A stretch of DNA of 64,000 nt from Hyphomicrobiales bacterium (lineage in GTDB: Bacteria; Pseudomonadota; Alphaproteobacteria; Rhizobiales; Rhizobiaceae): the NCBI GenBank assembly GCA_900473685.1, contig UCNE01000018.1:1-64000 (forward strand), read 5' to 3'. Below, piece by piece: positions 34,168-45,039 of this stretch. A program made the position numbers and the translations under genes. The notes under the pieces are model-generated. The model searched no databases. It was not told the origin of the DNA and saw only the letters and a list, made by a program, of their open reading frames with translations. Each line of letters opens with the position of its first letter. Position 1 is the first letter of the stretch.

Positions 34168-35523
34168 CTATTTCTTTCTGGAGGCCTTTTCAGCCTGATA
34201 GCGCTCACGCAGGATTTTCGCCCGGCCTGGCTTGATTTCCTGCCGGGCTCGCCCGAATGCCACCGCGTCCGCCGGCACATCCTGCGTGACGACGCTTCCC
34301 GATGCAACCAGAGCGCCATCGCCAATCGAAACCGGCGCCACCAATGAGGAATTCGAACCGATGAAGGCGTTGGCGCCGATGCGGGTGATGTGCTTGTTGA
34401 CGCCATCGTAGTTGCAGGTGATCGTGCCTGCACCGATATTGGTTTTCTCGCCGACGAACGCATCGCCGATATATGTAAGGTGATTGACCTTGGCGCCAGC
34501 GCCGATCTCGGCCTTCTTCACTTCGCAGAAATTACCGACCTTGGAATGCGGACCGAGATTGGCGCCCGGACGCAGACGCGCATAGGGGCCGACCGTTGCC
34601 TCTGCACCAACATGGGCGCCCTCCAGATGCGAGAAAGCGTGGATGATCGCACCGCTTTCGATGGTGACGCCGGGCCCGAAAACGACATTCGGTTCGATCA
34701 GCACATCCTGGGCAATCTGGGTATCAAAGGCGAGGAAAACGGTTTCCGGTGCGATCATCGACACGCCGGAGACCATCAATTCGTGACGGCGGCGCTTCTG
34801 CCAGATCGCCTCGATCATCGCCAGCTCGGCGCGGTTGTTGCAGCCGGTCAGCTCCGTCTCAGGCGCCTCGACTGCAATCGCCTTGCCGCCTGCGGCGCGC
34901 GCGATCTCGACGATATCGGTCAGATAATATTCGCCCTTGGCATTGGCATTGCCGATCTTGCCGAGAAGCTCCAATGCCTTGGCGCCGTTGATCGCCATCA
35001 GGCCACCGTTGCAATAGGTGATCTTCTTTTCTTCCGCGGTTGCGTCCTTCTCCTCACGGATCGCGACAAGCGCGCCATCCTCGACGATCAACCTGCCGTA
35101 ACCAGCCGGATCAGCCGTCTGAAAACCGATGACGACGACATCATTGCCATCGGCGAGCCCTTTTCGGGCAGCCAGAAGCGGGCCTGCTGTGATCAACGGG
35201 GTATCGCCGAAAACAACGAGAATATCGTCATAGCCCTTGGCGATTGCATCCTTTGCCGCAAGAACGGCGTGGCCGGTGCCGAGACGCTCGGTCTGTAAAA
35301 ACGCCGACAAGCTAATATCGTTGCGCGCAGCGGCGGATTGAACGATTTCGGCATCACGGCCCAGCACAAGGGCGACGGAGGAGATCGACGCGTTAGCGAG
35401 CGCTTCCACCACATGCGCGATCATCGGCCGGCCGGCCACCGGGTGCAGCACCTTCGACATGGACGATTTCATCCGGGTGCTTTCCCCCGCCGCCAAAACA
35501 ATCGCCAGGCATGTGCGCTTCAT
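34168..35523 (-). CDS. glmU: Bifunctional GlmU (glucosamine-1-phosphate acetyltransferase/UDP-GlcNAc pyrophosphorylase)
   Basis: Acetylates glucosamine-1-phosphate and then couples it to UTP to make UDP-GlcNAc for peptidoglycan and LPS. The 451-residue protein has the uridylyltransferase motif [11 protein letters not shown] near 10-20 and a C-terminal left-handed beta helix of hexapeptide repeats, including [15 protein letters not shown] and [13 protein letters not shown]. It is followed by glmS, GNAT and DUF502 genes in the same direction. The 190-bp gap upstream separates it from a divergent GT-C-like gene. Confidence 0.97.
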   Translation of the reverse strand: MKRTCLAIVLAAGESTRMKSSMSKVLHPVAGRPMIAHVVEALANASISSVALVLGRDAEIVQSAAARNDISLSAFLQTERLGTGHAVLAAKDAIAKGYDDILVVFGDTPLITAGPLLAARKGLADGNDVVVIGFQTADPAGYGRLIVEDGALVAIREEKDATAEEKKITYCNGGLMAINGAKALELLGKIGNANAKGEYYLTDIVEIARAAGGKAIAVEAPETELTGCNNRAELAMIEAIWQKRRRHELMVSGVSMIAPETVFLAFDTQIAQDVLIEPNVVFGPGVTIESGAIIHAFSHLEGAHVGAEATVGPYARLRPGANLGPHSKVGNFCEVKKAEIGAGAKVNHLTYIGDAFVGEKTNIGAGTITCNYDGVNKHITRIGANAFIGSNSSLVAPVSIGDGALVASGSVVTQDVPADAVAFGRARQEIKPGRAKILRERYQAEKASRKK

Positions 35524-35713
35524 TCTCGTTCTCCCGCTTCGATGGTACCGGCTTCAAAAACCGGCTCGATTCTGCCCGCTACATAACAGGAAGATATTGC
35601 ACGGAACATAATCCGTACGCGAGCCGCCAAATTAACCCGGATAAAACCCGATCCTGCCATAAACAAGAAAAGGCCGAAAGAATGGCTGCTATGGCCGGGG
35701 AATAGTATCGACA

Positions 35714-37462
35714 ATGGATGGTTCGACCGAAACAGGGTTTTCCGGCCGGCGCAGCAGGGTTGGAATTGTCCTTGCGCGCCAACCGCTGATCATCCTTGCG
35801 CTGGCTCTTGTTTGTTTACCGCTGGCCCTGTTTGCGACCGTGACCATGCCGATCGGTCCGATGTACTGGGACCACTATATTTACCTCGACGCAGCAAATC
35901 GCATTTTCGACGGGCAGGTCCCCTCCGTCGATTTTTTCGCGCCGGTGGGCGGCCTCGGTTATTATCTTTTTGCCGGATGGCTTTATCTCTTCCCCCATGG
36001 CCATGCCCTACTTCTTTCCAGCTGGTCATTGATGACAGTGACAGCGCCGCTGATGGCATTGATCATTCTGGATGTGCAGAGGCGGTCGACCGCCGTCGCT
36101 TTTGGCCTTCTCCTGCCATATCTGTTTTTCTCGCTCCTGCCGTTCAACACAGGTGACTTCTATCCCTATCCGGGCTCCGATGGTTTTGGCATTTACAATC
36201 GCCAGGTCTGCCAGTTGCTGTATGTTCTGGCTGCCGGGCTGATTTTCGCACGCGGGTGGAAGACACTGGCAGCAGTAACGGCGATCAGCATGCTCGCCCT
36301 GTTGTTCATCAAGGTCACAGGTGTGGTCGCGGGCCTTGTCCTGTGCCTGACGGCTTTCCTGGCCGGGCGCCTGCCGTTTCGTGCGGCTCTTGTGGGGGGC
36401 TGCGCCTTCTTTGCGGCGATCGGGCTTCTGGAGGTCACATCCGGCGCGGTGTCCGCCTATATCACCGACATCCTGTCGCTGGTCGCTATCAACGACACCA
36501 GCCTGTTACCGCGCCTGCTGCAGGCCGCCTCGATCAATTTCGGCGTGGTCCTGGCCTCCAGCCTGCTTGCCCTTGTCCTGCTCATCAGCGAGTTTTCCGC
36601 ATTTTCAGCGGCCGCCCACAGCTTTATCGCCAAGCCTAGGTTTTCGGCTGTCGGCAAGGTTTTCGATCATTCTTTCATTTGGGTGGTGAGTTTTGTTGCT
36701 GCTGGCCTGCTGTTTGAAAGCCAGAACACTGGTAGCCAGGCGTTCATCTTTCTGTGGCCGCTGCTGCTTGCCATTCTCATCGGCACCTATCGCCATTGGG
36801 GACCGTCCGCGGGTTTTGCTGCCGTGGCGATCCTTGCTTTCAGTGCTGCCATACCGCCTTTGGCCGTTGTTACGCAGAAAGCAGCCCGTGCCTGGATCGG
36901 TAGCGTCAACAACAGGCCGCTTGTGCACGCCAACCTGAAGACGATGGGCGCCACCGGCATTCGCGATATTATCGGCCGGCGGGCACAGCGTCTGCAAACC
37001 AACTACGTGGCATACCGGCCGGCCTACCAGGCACTGGCCGAATCCGGCGAGCTTCCGTCCTTCCTGCTTTACAGCGACTTCGACTTTCAGTCGCTTTGGC
37101 TGCAGAATGCTGATGACGCCGTCTCGGCCATCTTGGCCTTCGAAGCCAGCAACAGGGTACGGTTCGAAACGATCATGACGATCGATTTCACCAATCCGTT
37201 TCCCTGGCTGATGGATCGCCACGCGCCAAAATATATCGCCATCGGCGCCGACCCTTACCGCGCCGTGCCACTGCCGGGTCAACGCGTCAAGGAAGCCGTG
37301 GCTGCCGTCGATCTGGCGCTTTACCCAACATGCCCGCCGACCACCGCGCGGCTGAAGCTTCTCGGCCTCTACCAGCCAGCACTTGCTCCCGGCCATCACC
37401 GCATCACGCTGACCCCGTGTTACGATGCCTTCGTTCGCAACGGGATTGCCACAGCGCCGTAA
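35714..37462 (+). CDS. Polytopic membrane protein, GT-C glycosyltransferase-like
   Basis: A 582-residue membrane protein with about ten hydrophobic helices between residues 23 and 385 and a soluble C-terminal part of about 190 residues. The first extracytoplasmic loop has WDHYIYLDAANRIFDGQVPSVDFFAPVG, which resembles the acidic catalytic loop of GT-C enzymes (D-x-x-Y-L-x-A...DG..P..DFF). This suggests use of a polyprenyl-linked sugar donor, but family is not certain. Start ATG at 35714 lacks a strong ribosome site. It is divergent from glmU and 3 bp from the end of the convergent Na/Pi cotransporter gene. Confidence 0.6.
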   Translation: MDGSTETGFSGRRSRVGIVLARQPLIILALALVCLPLALFATVTMPIGPMYWDHYIYLDAANRIFDGQVPSVDFFAPVGGLGYYLFAGWLYLFPHGHALLLSSWSLMTVTAPLMALIILDVQRRSTAVAFGLLLPYLFFSLLPFNTGDFYPYPGSDGFGIYNRQVCQLLYVLAAGLIFARGWKTLAAVTAISMLALLFIKVTGVVAGLVLCLTAFLAGRLPFRAALVGGCAFFAAIGLLEVTSGAVSAYITDILSLVAINDTSLLPRLLQAASINFGVVLASSLLALVLLISEFSAFSAAAHSFIAKPRFSAVGKVFDHSFIWVVSFVAAGLLFESQNTGSQAFIFLWPLLLAILIGTYRHWGPSAGFAAVAILAFSAAIPPLAVVTQKAARAWIGSVNNRPLVHANLKTMGATGIRDIIGRRAQRLQTNYVAYRPAYQALAESGELPSFLLYSDFDFQSLWLQNADDAVSAILAFEASNRVRFETIMTIDFTNPFPWLMDRHAPKYIAIGADPYRAVPLPGQRVKEAVAAVDLALYPTCPPTTARLKLLGLYQPALAPGHHRITLTPCYDAFVRNGIATAP

Positions 37463-37465
37463 ACG

Positions 37466-39112
37466 TCAGTGCGGCATGCGCAACCGGCTTTCCGTCAATA
37501 GCCCGCTTTCATCGAGAATCGGGTGGGCGACGGAAACGATATGAGCATTGATGCGCTTCAGGTCGCGCAGGATATCCAGATGCAGTGAACTCGTCTGCAG
37601 GCTGTCGGTGCGGCCATCGCGCAAGCGCTCGAGATGGCGCTCGGAAGAGCGTTTCTCCATGTGGCGGACATCGACCTTGACCTCCATCAGATGGCGGGCG
37701 AGATCGGCGTCGCGCGTCACGAAAATCGTCTGGGCGATGCGCAGATTGTCGATGGTGAGATTAAACAGCGTCGTCAGTTCGTGGTAGCCGTCCTCGGAGA
37801 ATTTCAGGCCGTTGTCGATCTTCTTCCTGACCTGCTCCGTCAGGCTTTTCTCGATGATATCGCCGATATGTTCGAGGTTGATGGCATAATCGATGATCAC
37901 GATGGAACGGCGGCCGTTGTCGTCGCTGAGGCCGCCGCGCCCGAGCCGCGACAGATAGAGTTTAACTTCCTGCTGCAGCAGATCGACCTGCTTTTCCAGC
38001 TCTCCGATGTCCTGCAACTTCACACGATCGTTGCTGTTGAACGCATTCATGGTGGCAATCAGCATCTTTTCAATGAGGTCGCCGACGCGCAGTACTTCCC
38101 GGGTGGCGCCGGAAAGAGCGATAACCGGCGTCGCCAGCGCGCGGTCGTCGAGATAGAGCGGGCCTGCCTCGGTTTTCGGCTCATCTGGAATGAACTTCAG
38201 CATGGCGGCCGAGAGCAGCGATGAGAATGGCCAGGCGAAAACAGCAAGCGCGACGTTGAAGATCAGGTGGATATCGACCGGCAGTTTTGCCGGCGAAAGC
38301 GGCAGCGTCTGCAAAAAGGCGGCGGCCGGTGCTGCGACCGACAACGCGAGCAGACAGCCGATGGCGCGCACGACCAGATTGCCTGCGGTGACCCGCTTGG
38401 CGGAGGCGGAGGCAGACAATGTTGCCATGACCGGCGGGACCGCGCCGCCCAGATTGGCGCCCAACACCAGCGCGATCGTCAGGCCGGATGAAAGGATGCC
38501 GGTCGCTGCCAGCGACAGGATCAGAACGACCACGGCGAGGCTGGAAGAAGAGATGAAGGCGAGCACGGCGGCAAAGATCATCGCCACCGGCCAGGCGCTG
38601 TCGAGCATGGTGAGGAAGCTGCCGAGAGCCGGCGATTGACGCATCGGTTCGGTCGCGAGCCCCAGCAGGTGCAGCGACAACAGCATCAAGCCAATGCCGA
38701 CCAGGGCCGTGCCTGCCCCCTGTTTGGCACTTGACCGCCCTGCCCGGTTGAGCATGACCCCGGCGAGAATGAGCAATGGCGACAGCCAGTCGATGCCGGT
38801 TGCGACGATCCAGGCAGTAACGGCTGTTCCGACATTGGCCCCAAGCAGCACGATCTGCGCCATGCGCGCCCGCACCAGGCCCTTCTCGACGAAGGATGCA
38901 ATCATCAGCGCCGTGGCAGTTGAGCTTTGAAGGGCGACCGTCGCGACGAACCCGCCAAAAAACGAGCGCACCGGCCCGCTGGTGCCCTGCGCCAACCCCG
39001 TCCGCAGCCTGATACCGAAAGCGCGCGTCGCCCCATCCTTAACCTGCGACAAGCCGAACAGCAGCAACGCGACTGCTCCGAACAGATTGACCATGACGAT
39101 GATGGATTCCAT
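37466..39112 (-). CDS. Na/Pi cotransporter family protein with PhoU-like domain
   Basis: A 548-residue protein. The N-terminal two thirds hold repeated Na/Pi-cotransporter segments: FGLSQVKDGATRAFG with QSSTATALMIASF, and in the second repeat ALVLGANLGGAVPP. The C-terminal third is helical and PhoU-like (VGDLIEKMLIATMNAF to HLDILRDLKRINAHIVSVAHP). It probably imports phosphate with sodium; the tail may sense phosphate. The start at 39112 has GGAG 8 nt upstream; the reading from 39190 is rejected. Confidence 0.88.
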   Translation of the reverse strand: MESIIVMVNLFGAVALLLFGLSQVKDGATRAFGIRLRTGLAQGTSGPVRSFFGGFVATVALQSSTATALMIASFVEKGLVRARMAQIVLLGANVGTAVTAWIVATGIDWLSPLLILAGVMLNRAGRSSAKQGAGTALVGIGLMLLSLHLLGLATEPMRQSPALGSFLTMLDSAWPVAMIFAAVLAFISSSSLAVVVLILSLAATGILSSGLTIALVLGANLGGAVPPVMATLSASASAKRVTAGNLVVRAIGCLLALSVAAPAAAFLQTLPLSPAKLPVDIHLIFNVALAVFAWPFSSLLSAAMLKFIPDEPKTEAGPLYLDDRALATPVIALSGATREVLRVGDLIEKMLIATMNAFNSNDRVKLQDIGELEKQVDLLQQEVKLYLSRLGRGGLSDDNGRRSIVIIDYAINLEHIGDIIEKSLTEQVRKKIDNGLKFSEDGYHELTTLFNLTIDNLRIAQTIFVTRDADLARHLMEVKVDVRHMEKRSSERHLERLRDGRTDSLQTSSLHLDILRDLKRINAHIVSVAHPILDESGLLTESRLRMPH

Positions 39113-39495
39113 GTCTGTACTCCGGCTTTCCCGCCAAGATTGCTGCGCATCAAAGCGAGTCGGCATGTTCTGGCGGATCAATGCTAGCATTTTCAGGGAC
39201 CAAATGACCCGCGCTGCTGTCGATTGTGACAGATATTTTTCGATTGCCGGCTAACATTTCCGACATGTTCCGGCCTTGCAACGGCACTTCCCCGCACTGT
39301 GCCTGCTGCGGCCTTGCCGCCGTTGACAGGATATCGCGAACAAATGTTCGCATAGCCACTCCGATGCTCCGACGCACCGCTGATTTCCTCGACTTTTTGC
39401 ACGTTTGAACCCTTCAATTTCGTCTCGGATTGCTCTAAGGAACGACACCGGTTGCCATCCGGCAGCCACGAAATTGCGACGAGGTATGCAGTCCC
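39113..39495. other. 383-bp divergent intergenic region with palindromes
   Basis: No gene is recognisable here. It holds a perfect 12-bp palindrome AATGCTAGCATT (39180-39191), a TTGACA hexamer (39323-39328), and an inverted repeat GCGAACA-AA-TGTTCGC (39336-39351) about 145 bp before ppiD. These are probably control elements of the divergent phosphate-transport gene and the ppiD-trp-moa cluster. Confidence 0.5.
39336..39351. promoter_or_regulatory. Palindromic operator-like site upstream of ppiD
   Basis: The 7-bp arms GCGAACA and TGTTCGC are separated by AA. Written differently it is CGAAC-N4-GTTCG, the form of the Gram-positive SOS box, rather than the GAAC-N7-GAAC form of alphaproteobacterial LexA. 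It starts 7 bp after a TTGACA. Which protein binds is unknown. Confidence 0.4.
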
Positions 39496-41391
39496 ATGCT
39501 AGAATTCCTGAGAAAAGGCGCCCAGACCTGGGTCGTCAAAGGACTAATGGTCCTTCTTGTTCTTTCCTTCGGTGTCTGGGGTGTGTCCACGTCGCTGGTA
39601 ACGGGAACCGCCGATGCGGTTGTGACCGTCGGGGACGTCAAAGTCTCACCGAGCGATTTCCGCCTTGCCTACGAGCGCCAGCTCGCCCAGCTTTCCCGGC
39701 AGTTCGGCACCCGGCTGAGCCGCGAACAGGCCAAGGCCTTCGGTGTCGAAGCGCAGGTCTACTCGCAGCTCGTCGCCGGTGCGACGCTCGATCAGCTGTC
39801 GGAAAACATGAACCTTGGCCTGTCGCAGGATCGCCTCGCCTCCCTGATCAGCGAAGACCCCGCATTCAAGGGCGTCAACGGCCAGTTTGACCGGGGAACC
39901 TTCTCGAGCGTGCTGCGCAATGCCGGCCTGCGCGAACAGGACTACATCAACAACCGCAGTCAGGTTGCCGTGCGTTCGCAGATCGTTGAAGCGCTCTCTG
40001 ACGGTTACACGCCGCCAAAGGTGCTGGGCGACGCCCTGCGCCAGTATCGCAACGAGACGCGCACGATCGAATACCTACTTCTCTCGAATGCCAATGTTGA
40101 TCCGATCAAGGCGCCGTCCGACGAGGTGTTGAAGCCCTGGTTCGAAACGCACAAGGCCGAATACCGTGCGCCGGAATTCCGCAAGATCAGCTATGTGAAG
40201 CTGGAACCGGCCGATATCGCCGATCCTGTCTCGGTCACCGAAGAGGAAGTGCGCGCCGACTACGACAAGCGCAAGAACAGCTTCAGCACGCCGGAAACCC
40301 GGACTGTCGAACAACTTTCCTTCCCCTCGCGTGCGGACGCTGACGCTGCGGCAGTCAAGCTGTCCACCGGCACGAGCTTTGACGCCCTGGTCACAGAGTC
40401 CGGCAAGACCGCAAGCGACGTGCTGCTCGGTGATTTCACCCGCGACCGCATGCCCGATTCCAAGCTGGGAGACGCTGCTTTTGCGCTCGTGGCCGATGGC
40501 CAGACGACACCGGTCATCGACGGTGCCTTCGGCGCGGTTATACTGCGCATCACCAATATCAAGCCGGAAACAGTGCGTGCCTATGACGAGGTCAAGGACG
40601 AACTGCGCAAGGAACTCGCCTTGAGCAATGCCGCCAACGAAATCATGGGCATCCATGACAAGTTCGAGGATGCCCGCGTTTCTGGCGCCTCGATGCAGGA
40701 AGCGGCGCAGCAGACGAACCTCAAGCTCGCCGTGCTGAATGCAGTCGACGCACGCGGCAACGATGCCGATGGCGAACAGATCGCCGGCATCCCGGAAGCA
40801 AAGACCCTGCTCGAAGAAGCCTTCAAGGCTGAAGTCGGCGGAGAAACCCTGCCGGTCAATCTCGGCCGCGACGGTTATGTCTGGTTCGATGTCGATGAAG
40901 TGACGCCTGCCCGCGACCGCACGCTCGACGAAGCCCGGGAAAGAGTGGTGGCCGACTGGACGGCGGAACAGCAGCGCAACGAACTTGCCGCAAAGGCTGT
41001 CGCGCTGAAGGGCCGGGTTGAAAAAGGCGAAACGCTCGCAGCGATCGCCACCGAACTCGGCATTGCCGTCGAAACCAAATCGGGACTTCGCCGGTCTGCA
41101 GAAGATGCAGCGCTCAGCCCCCAGGCTGTCACGGCTGCCTTTGGCGGTGCCAATGGCCTGGTTGCCAATGCCAGCGGTATCGGTGGCGAGGGGCAGATTC
41201 TGTTGAAGGTCACTGAAGTCGATATCGACAACCCCGGCGATGCGCTCGACAATGACGATCGCCAGATCAATGCCATCGCCCAGGCCAGCGGCGATGACAT
41301 TCTCGATCAGATGGTCAGCGAGCTGCAGAAGAGCTACGGTGTTTCCATCAACCAGCAACTCGCCGAGCTGGCACTGTCGCAGCAGCGGTAA
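39496..41391 (+). CDS. ppiD: Periplasmic chaperone/peptidyl-prolyl isomerase PpiD-like
   Basis: A 631-residue inner-membrane-anchored folding factor. One transmembrane helix near residues 15-35 ([15 protein letters not shown]) follows a basic head, then a SurA/PpiD N-terminal chaperone module ([17 protein letters not shown]...). A degenerate parvulin domain covers about 240-370, and a second extended part reaches [19 protein letters not shown]. It probably helps exported proteins fold as they leave SecYEG. It is the first gene of the plus-strand group with trpD, trpC, moaC and moeA; the gap to trpD is 16 bp. Confidence 0.9.
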   Translation: MLEFLRKGAQTWVVKGLMVLLVLSFGVWGVSTSLVTGTADAVVTVGDVKVSPSDFRLAYERQLAQLSRQFGTRLSREQAKAFGVEAQVYSQLVAGATLDQLSENMNLGLSQDRLASLISEDPAFKGVNGQFDRGTFSSVLRNAGLREQDYINNRSQVAVRSQIVEALSDGYTPPKVLGDALRQYRNETRTIEYLLLSNANVDPIKAPSDEVLKPWFETHKAEYRAPEFRKISYVKLEPADIADPVSVTEEEVRADYDKRKNSFSTPETRTVEQLSFPSRADADAAAVKLSTGTSFDALVTESGKTASDVLLGDFTRDRMPDSKLGDAAFALVADGQTTPVIDGAFGAVILRITNIKPETVRAYDEVKDELRKELALSNAANEIMGIHDKFEDARVSGASMQEAAQQTNLKLAVLNAVDARGNDADGEQIAGIPEAKTLLEEAFKAEVGGETLPVNLGRDGYVWFDVDEVTPARDRTLDEARERVVADWTAEQQRNELAAKAVALKGRVEKGETLAAIATELGIAVETKSGLRRSAEDAALSPQAVTAAFGGANGLVANASGIGGEGQILLKVTEVDIDNPGDALDNDDRQINAIAQASGDDILDQMVSELQKSYGVSINQQLAELALSQQR

Positions 41392-41407
41392 CGCAAAAGG
41401 GATCAGC

Positions 41408-42421
41408 ATGCCGGACTTGAAGCCTTTCGTCGCCAAGGCCGCAGCGGGTGAAGCACTCAACCGCGAAGATGCGCGCGCCGCCTTCGAAATCATCATGTCC
41501 GGCGAAGCGACCCCGTCGCAGATCGGCGGCTTTCTGATGGCGCTGCGCGTGCGCGGCGAAACGGTGGATGAGATCGTCGGTGCCGTCGGCGCCATGCGGG
41601 CACGCATGCTGACTGTCGAAGCGCCAGCCGATGCCATTGATATCGTCGGAACCGGCGGTGATGGCGCCGGAACCTATAACATCTCGACGCTGGCGGCATT
41701 GATTGTCGCCGGCGCCGGCGTTCCGGTCGCCAAGCATGGCAACCGGGCGCTCAGTTCCAAGTCGGGCACGGCCGATGCACTGTCCTGCCTTGGCGTCAAA
41801 CTGGATATCGGCCCAGACGCCATCGCACGCTGCATTTCAGAAGCAGGTCTGGGCTTCATGTTTGCCCAGCAGCACCATTCCGCCATGCGCCATGTCGGCC
41901 CGACCCGCGTGGAGCTCGGTACACGCACGATCTTCAATCTGCTCGGTCCTCTGTCGAACCCGGCCGGCGTGACCCAGCAGCTTGTCGGCGTTTACTCGCC
42001 ACACTGGGTTTTGCCGGTCGCCGAAGTGTTGCGTGATCTCGGCTCTAAAAACGTCTGGGTCGTGCATGGCGAGGGATTGGACGAGATCACCACGACCGGT
42101 GTTACACAGGTCGCAGCGCTTGAAAACGGCGCGATCCGGACATTTGAGCTAACGCCAGCCGATTTTGGTCTTGAGACCGTCCTTCTCGCCGACCTCAAGG
42201 GCGGCGACGGCGCGCACAATGCCGTGGCGCTCAAGGGCGTTCTGGAAGGCGATGCGACGCCCTACCGCGATATCTCGCTTGCCAACGCCGCCGCCTCACT
42301 GGTGATTGCGGGACGCGCAGGCGATCTGCGCGAAGGCATGGAGCTTGCCCGCCAGTCGCTGACCAGCGGATCTGCCAATGACACACTCGAACGGCTGATC
42401 CGCGTTTCCAACGCGGTATAA
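41408..42421 (+). CDS. trpD: Anthranilate phosphoribosyltransferase
   Basis: Joins anthranilate and PRPP in tryptophan synthesis. The 337-residue protein carries the PRPP-binding GTGGDG at 81-86, [17 protein letters not shown], and [14 protein letters not shown]. The ATG at 41408 has AAGGG 6 nt upstream; a reading from 41240 lies inside ppiD and is rejected. trpC follows by 11 bp. The trpE/trpG genes are elsewhere, as is usual in rhizobia with split trp genes. Confidence 0.96.
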   Translation: MPDLKPFVAKAAAGEALNREDARAAFEIIMSGEATPSQIGGFLMALRVRGETVDEIVGAVGAMRARMLTVEAPADAIDIVGTGGDGAGTYNISTLAALIVAGAGVPVAKHGNRALSSKSGTADALSCLGVKLDIGPDAIARCISEAGLGFMFAQQHHSAMRHVGPTRVELGTRTIFNLLGPLSNPAGVTQQLVGVYSPHWVLPVAEVLRDLGSKNVWVVHGEGLDEITTTGVTQVAALENGAIRTFELTPADFGLETVLLADLKGGDGAHNAVALKGVLEGDATPYRDISLANAAASLVIAGRAGDLREGMELARQSLTSGSANDTLERLIRVSNAV

Positions 42422-42432
42422 GGAGAAAATCC

Positions 42433-43248
42433 ATGGCCGACATTCTGCAGAAGATCGAAATCTACAAGCGCGAGGAAATCGCCGCTGCAAAGGCGCGTGT
42501 CAGCCTTGCCGACCTGAAAGCCATGAGTGCCGATCAGGAAGCACCGCGTGGTTTCCTCAGCGCGCTGAAGGCCCGGCAGGCGCAAGGCCAATTCGGCCTC
42601 ATCGCCGAAATCAAGAAGGCCAGCCCATCCAAAGGGTTGATCCGCCCGGATTTCGATCCGCCGCGTCTGGCAAAGGCCTATGAAATCGGCGGCGCTGCCT
42701 GCCTGTCCGTCCTGACCGATGGGCCGAGTTTTCAGGGCGCACCGGAATTCCTGACGGCGGCACGGGCTGCATGCTCACTTCCGGCCCTGCGCAAGGATTT
42801 CATGTTCGAGACCTATCAGGTCCACGAGGCCCGGGCCTGGGGCGCCGATTGCATTCTTCTGATCATGGCGTCGCTCAATGACAGCGATGCGCGGAGGCTC
42901 GAGGACGAGGCATTCTCGCTCGGCATGGATGTTCTGGTCGAAGTGCATGACGAGGAAGAACTGGAACGGGGGCTGAAACTCAGCTCGCCGCTACTTGGCA
43001 TCAACAACCGCAATCTGAAGACTTTCGAGGTCGATATCGCCCTTTCGGAAAAGCTGGCGCCGCTGGTTCCGGCCGATCGCCTGCTGGTCGGCGAAAGCGG
43101 CATCTTCAGCCACGAAGATTGCATACGGCTGGCAAAGAGCGGTATTTCGACGTTCCTCGTCGGGGAAAGCCTGATGCGCAAGGACGACGTGACGGCTGCA
43201 ACCCGCACGCTTTTGACCGGTTCTGCCACCATCCTGGCCGCAGAATAA
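42433..43248 (+). CDS. trpC: Indole-3-glycerol phosphate synthase
   Basis: Closes the indole ring from CdRP, releasing CO2. The 271-residue TIM barrel has the signature [38 protein letters not shown] and [18 protein letters not shown] lies 6 nt before the ATG. Its TAA overlaps the moaC ATG by one base (TAATG). Being monofunctional, it lacks the TrpF half found in enteric bacteria. Confidence 0.96.
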   Translation: MADILQKIEIYKREEIAAAKARVSLADLKAMSADQEAPRGFLSALKARQAQGQFGLIAEIKKASPSKGLIRPDFDPPRLAKAYEIGGAACLSVLTDGPSFQGAPEFLTAARAACSLPALRKDFMFETYQVHEARAWGADCILLIMASLNDSDARRLEDEAFSLGMDVLVEVHDEEELERGLKLSSPLLGINNRNLKTFEVDIALSEKLAPLVPADRLLVGESGIFSHEDCIRLAKSGISTFLVGESLMRKDDVTAATRTLLTGSATILAAE

Positions 43249-43742
43249 TGGCCAGTCCCTCCCTCACCCATGTCGGCGCCGACGGCCAGGCCAACATGGT
43301 CGATGTCGGAGACAAGCCCGAGACGGTGCGTGTTGCCGTTGCCGAAGGTTTTGTGCGGATGCGTCCCGAAACACTCGATCTCATTCTCAAGGGCAATGCC
43401 AAGAAGGGCGATGTGCTCGCCACCGCCCGCCTCGCCGGAATCATGGCAGCGAAACAGACTGCCAATCTGATACCGCTTTGCCACCCGCTGATGCTGTCTA
43501 AGGTTTCCGTGGATATTTCCGCCGATGAAACGTTGCCCGGCCTGCGGGTCGAGGCGATGGCAAAGCTCACCGGCCGCACCGGCGTCGAAATGGAAGCGCT
43601 GACCGCTGCTAGCGTTGCCTGCCTGACGATTTACGACATGGCCAAGGCGGCCGACCGGGAGATGGAAATCGGCGGTATCCGGCTTGCCCAGAAATCGGGC
43701 GGCCGCTCCGGCGACTATACCCGCACGGAAAGTCAGGGCTGA
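43248..43742 (+). CDS. moaC: Cyclic pyranopterin monophosphate synthase
   Basis: Converts the MoaA product to cyclic pyranopterin monophosphate in molybdenum cofactor synthesis. The 164-residue protein has the conserved LIPLCHPLM (substrate-binding Cys/His), the [23 protein letters not shown] core and the C-terminal KSGGRSG. The overlapping start at 43248 gives the family's [21 protein letters not shown] terminus. Its stop overlaps the moeA start (TGATG), so trpC, moaC and moeA form one translationally coupled chain. Confidence 0.96.
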   Translation: MASPSLTHVGADGQANMVDVGDKPETVRVAVAEGFVRMRPETLDLILKGNAKKGDVLATARLAGIMAAKQTANLIPLCHPLMLSKVSVDISADETLPGLRVEAMAKLTGRTGVEMEALTAASVACLTIYDMAKAADREMEIGGIRLAQKSGGRSGDYTRTESQG

Positions 43743-44965
43743 TGGCATTGCTTCCGGTATCAGATGCGCTCGACCGGTTGCTGAAATTGTCAACGCCAAC
43801 GGTTCGCTCGGAAATGATCGGCCTGCATGAGGCGATGGGCCGCGTTTTGGCCAATGACATTGCCGCGCGGGTCACCCACCCAGCCTTCGACAATTCGGCG
43901 ATGGACGGTTATGCCGGCCGCCACGAGGATTTTGCAGAGATTGGCACGGTACTCGCCGTGATCGGCGAATCGGCAGCCGGGCGCGGTTTCTCCGGTCGTG
44001 TCAAGCGAGGCGAGGTCGTGCGCATATTTACCGGCGCGCCGGTTCCTGCCGGTGCGGATACGGTCCTGATCCAGGAAGACACGGAAAAATTGCCGGACGG
44101 CCGGATCCGCACGACATTTGCACTCGAAAAGGGCCGCCATATCCGTCCCAAGGGACAGGATTTTGCCATTGGCGATATCGTGTTGCGCGCCGGTAATGTG
44201 CTGGACGCGGGGCGATTGACGGTCGCGGCGGGCATGAACCATCCGCAATTGCCGGTATTCGCCCGCCCGAAGGTGGCGATCCTGGCGACGGGTGACGAAT
44301 TGCTGCCTCCCGGCAGTGTCCCAGGTCCCGATCAGATCATCGCATCGAACACCTACGGGGTCGCCGCGATTGCCCGCGACAACGGTGCCGAAGTCATCGA
44401 CCTGGGTATTGTGCGCGATGACAAGGCTGCGATTGCCCGCGCTGTCGCCGCGGCACAGGCTGCCGGTGCTGATGTTCTGGTGACGCTTGGCGGCGCCTCC
44501 GTCGGCGATCACGATCTCGTCCAGTCGACACTTGTCGATAGCGGCATGGTGCTGGATTTCTGGCAGATTGCCATGCGCCCCGGAAAACCCCTGATGGTCG
44601 GTTCGCTTACCGGCATGACGGTCCTAGGTCTGCCCGGAAACCCGGTCTCCAGCCTCGTCTGCGCACTTCTCTTCCTGGAGCCATTGCTGCGCCATCTTGG
44701 CTACCTGCCCCCGCGTGATCGCAGCGGCAAGGCAAAAACGCTGACCGCATTGCCAGCCAATGACAAACGGCAGGACTATGTTCGCGCGCGGCTCAGGCAC
44801 GGCAGCGATGGATCGTTGCAGGCCGAGACCTTTTCGCGCCAGGATTCCTCGATGATGCAGGTCTTTGCCCGTTCCGATTGCCTGATCGTCCGGCCACCGC
44901 ATGCGTCTGCATTGGACGCCGGCGCAGTCTGCGATGTCATGATCCTGCGCTTGCCCTCCCGCTGA
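43742..44965 (+). CDS. moeA: Molybdopterin molybdenumtransferase
   Basis: Inserts molybdate into adenylated molybdopterin. The 407-residue protein shows the MoeA N-terminal motif HPAFDNSAMDGYAGR, IFTGAPVPAGADTV, the MoCF-biosynthesis fold ATGDEL and TLGGASVGDHD, and PGKPLMVGSL with LPGNPVSSLV. It overlaps moaC by one base. In several rhizobial genomes lexA follows this gene; here a 48-residue membrane protein does. Confidence 0.95.
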   Translation: MALLPVSDALDRLLKLSTPTVRSEMIGLHEAMGRVLANDIAARVTHPAFDNSAMDGYAGRHEDFAEIGTVLAVIGESAAGRGFSGRVKRGEVVRIFTGAPVPAGADTVLIQEDTEKLPDGRIRTTFALEKGRHIRPKGQDFAIGDIVLRAGNVLDAGRLTVAAGMNHPQLPVFARPKVAILATGDELLPPGSVPGPDQIIASNTYGVAAIARDNGAEVIDLGIVRDDKAAIARAVAAAQAAGADVLVTLGGASVGDHDLVQSTLVDSGMVLDFWQIAMRPGKPLMVGSLTGMTVLGLPGNPVSSLVCALLFLEPLLRHLGYLPPRDRSGKAKTLTALPANDKRQDYVRARLRHGSDGSLQAETFSRQDSSMMQVFARSDCLIVRPPHASALDAGAVCDVMILRLPSR

Positions 44966-45039
44966 GGAGCCCCTTCCCGAACGGTCATTTCCGCCTATTT
45001 ATCCCTCGGCATAATTGCCGTTGATGGAAGGACAAGAAA

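Noticed and set aside
32255-34198. A 647-codon plus-strand frame opposite glmS
   Set aside because: It is antisense to the complete glmS gene, begins and ends at arbitrary places and shows no family motif.
39206-39240. Possible Pho box before the Na/Pi cotransporter gene
   Set aside because: CTGTC and GACAG form an inverted pair six bases apart, not the direct repeats of a Pho box.
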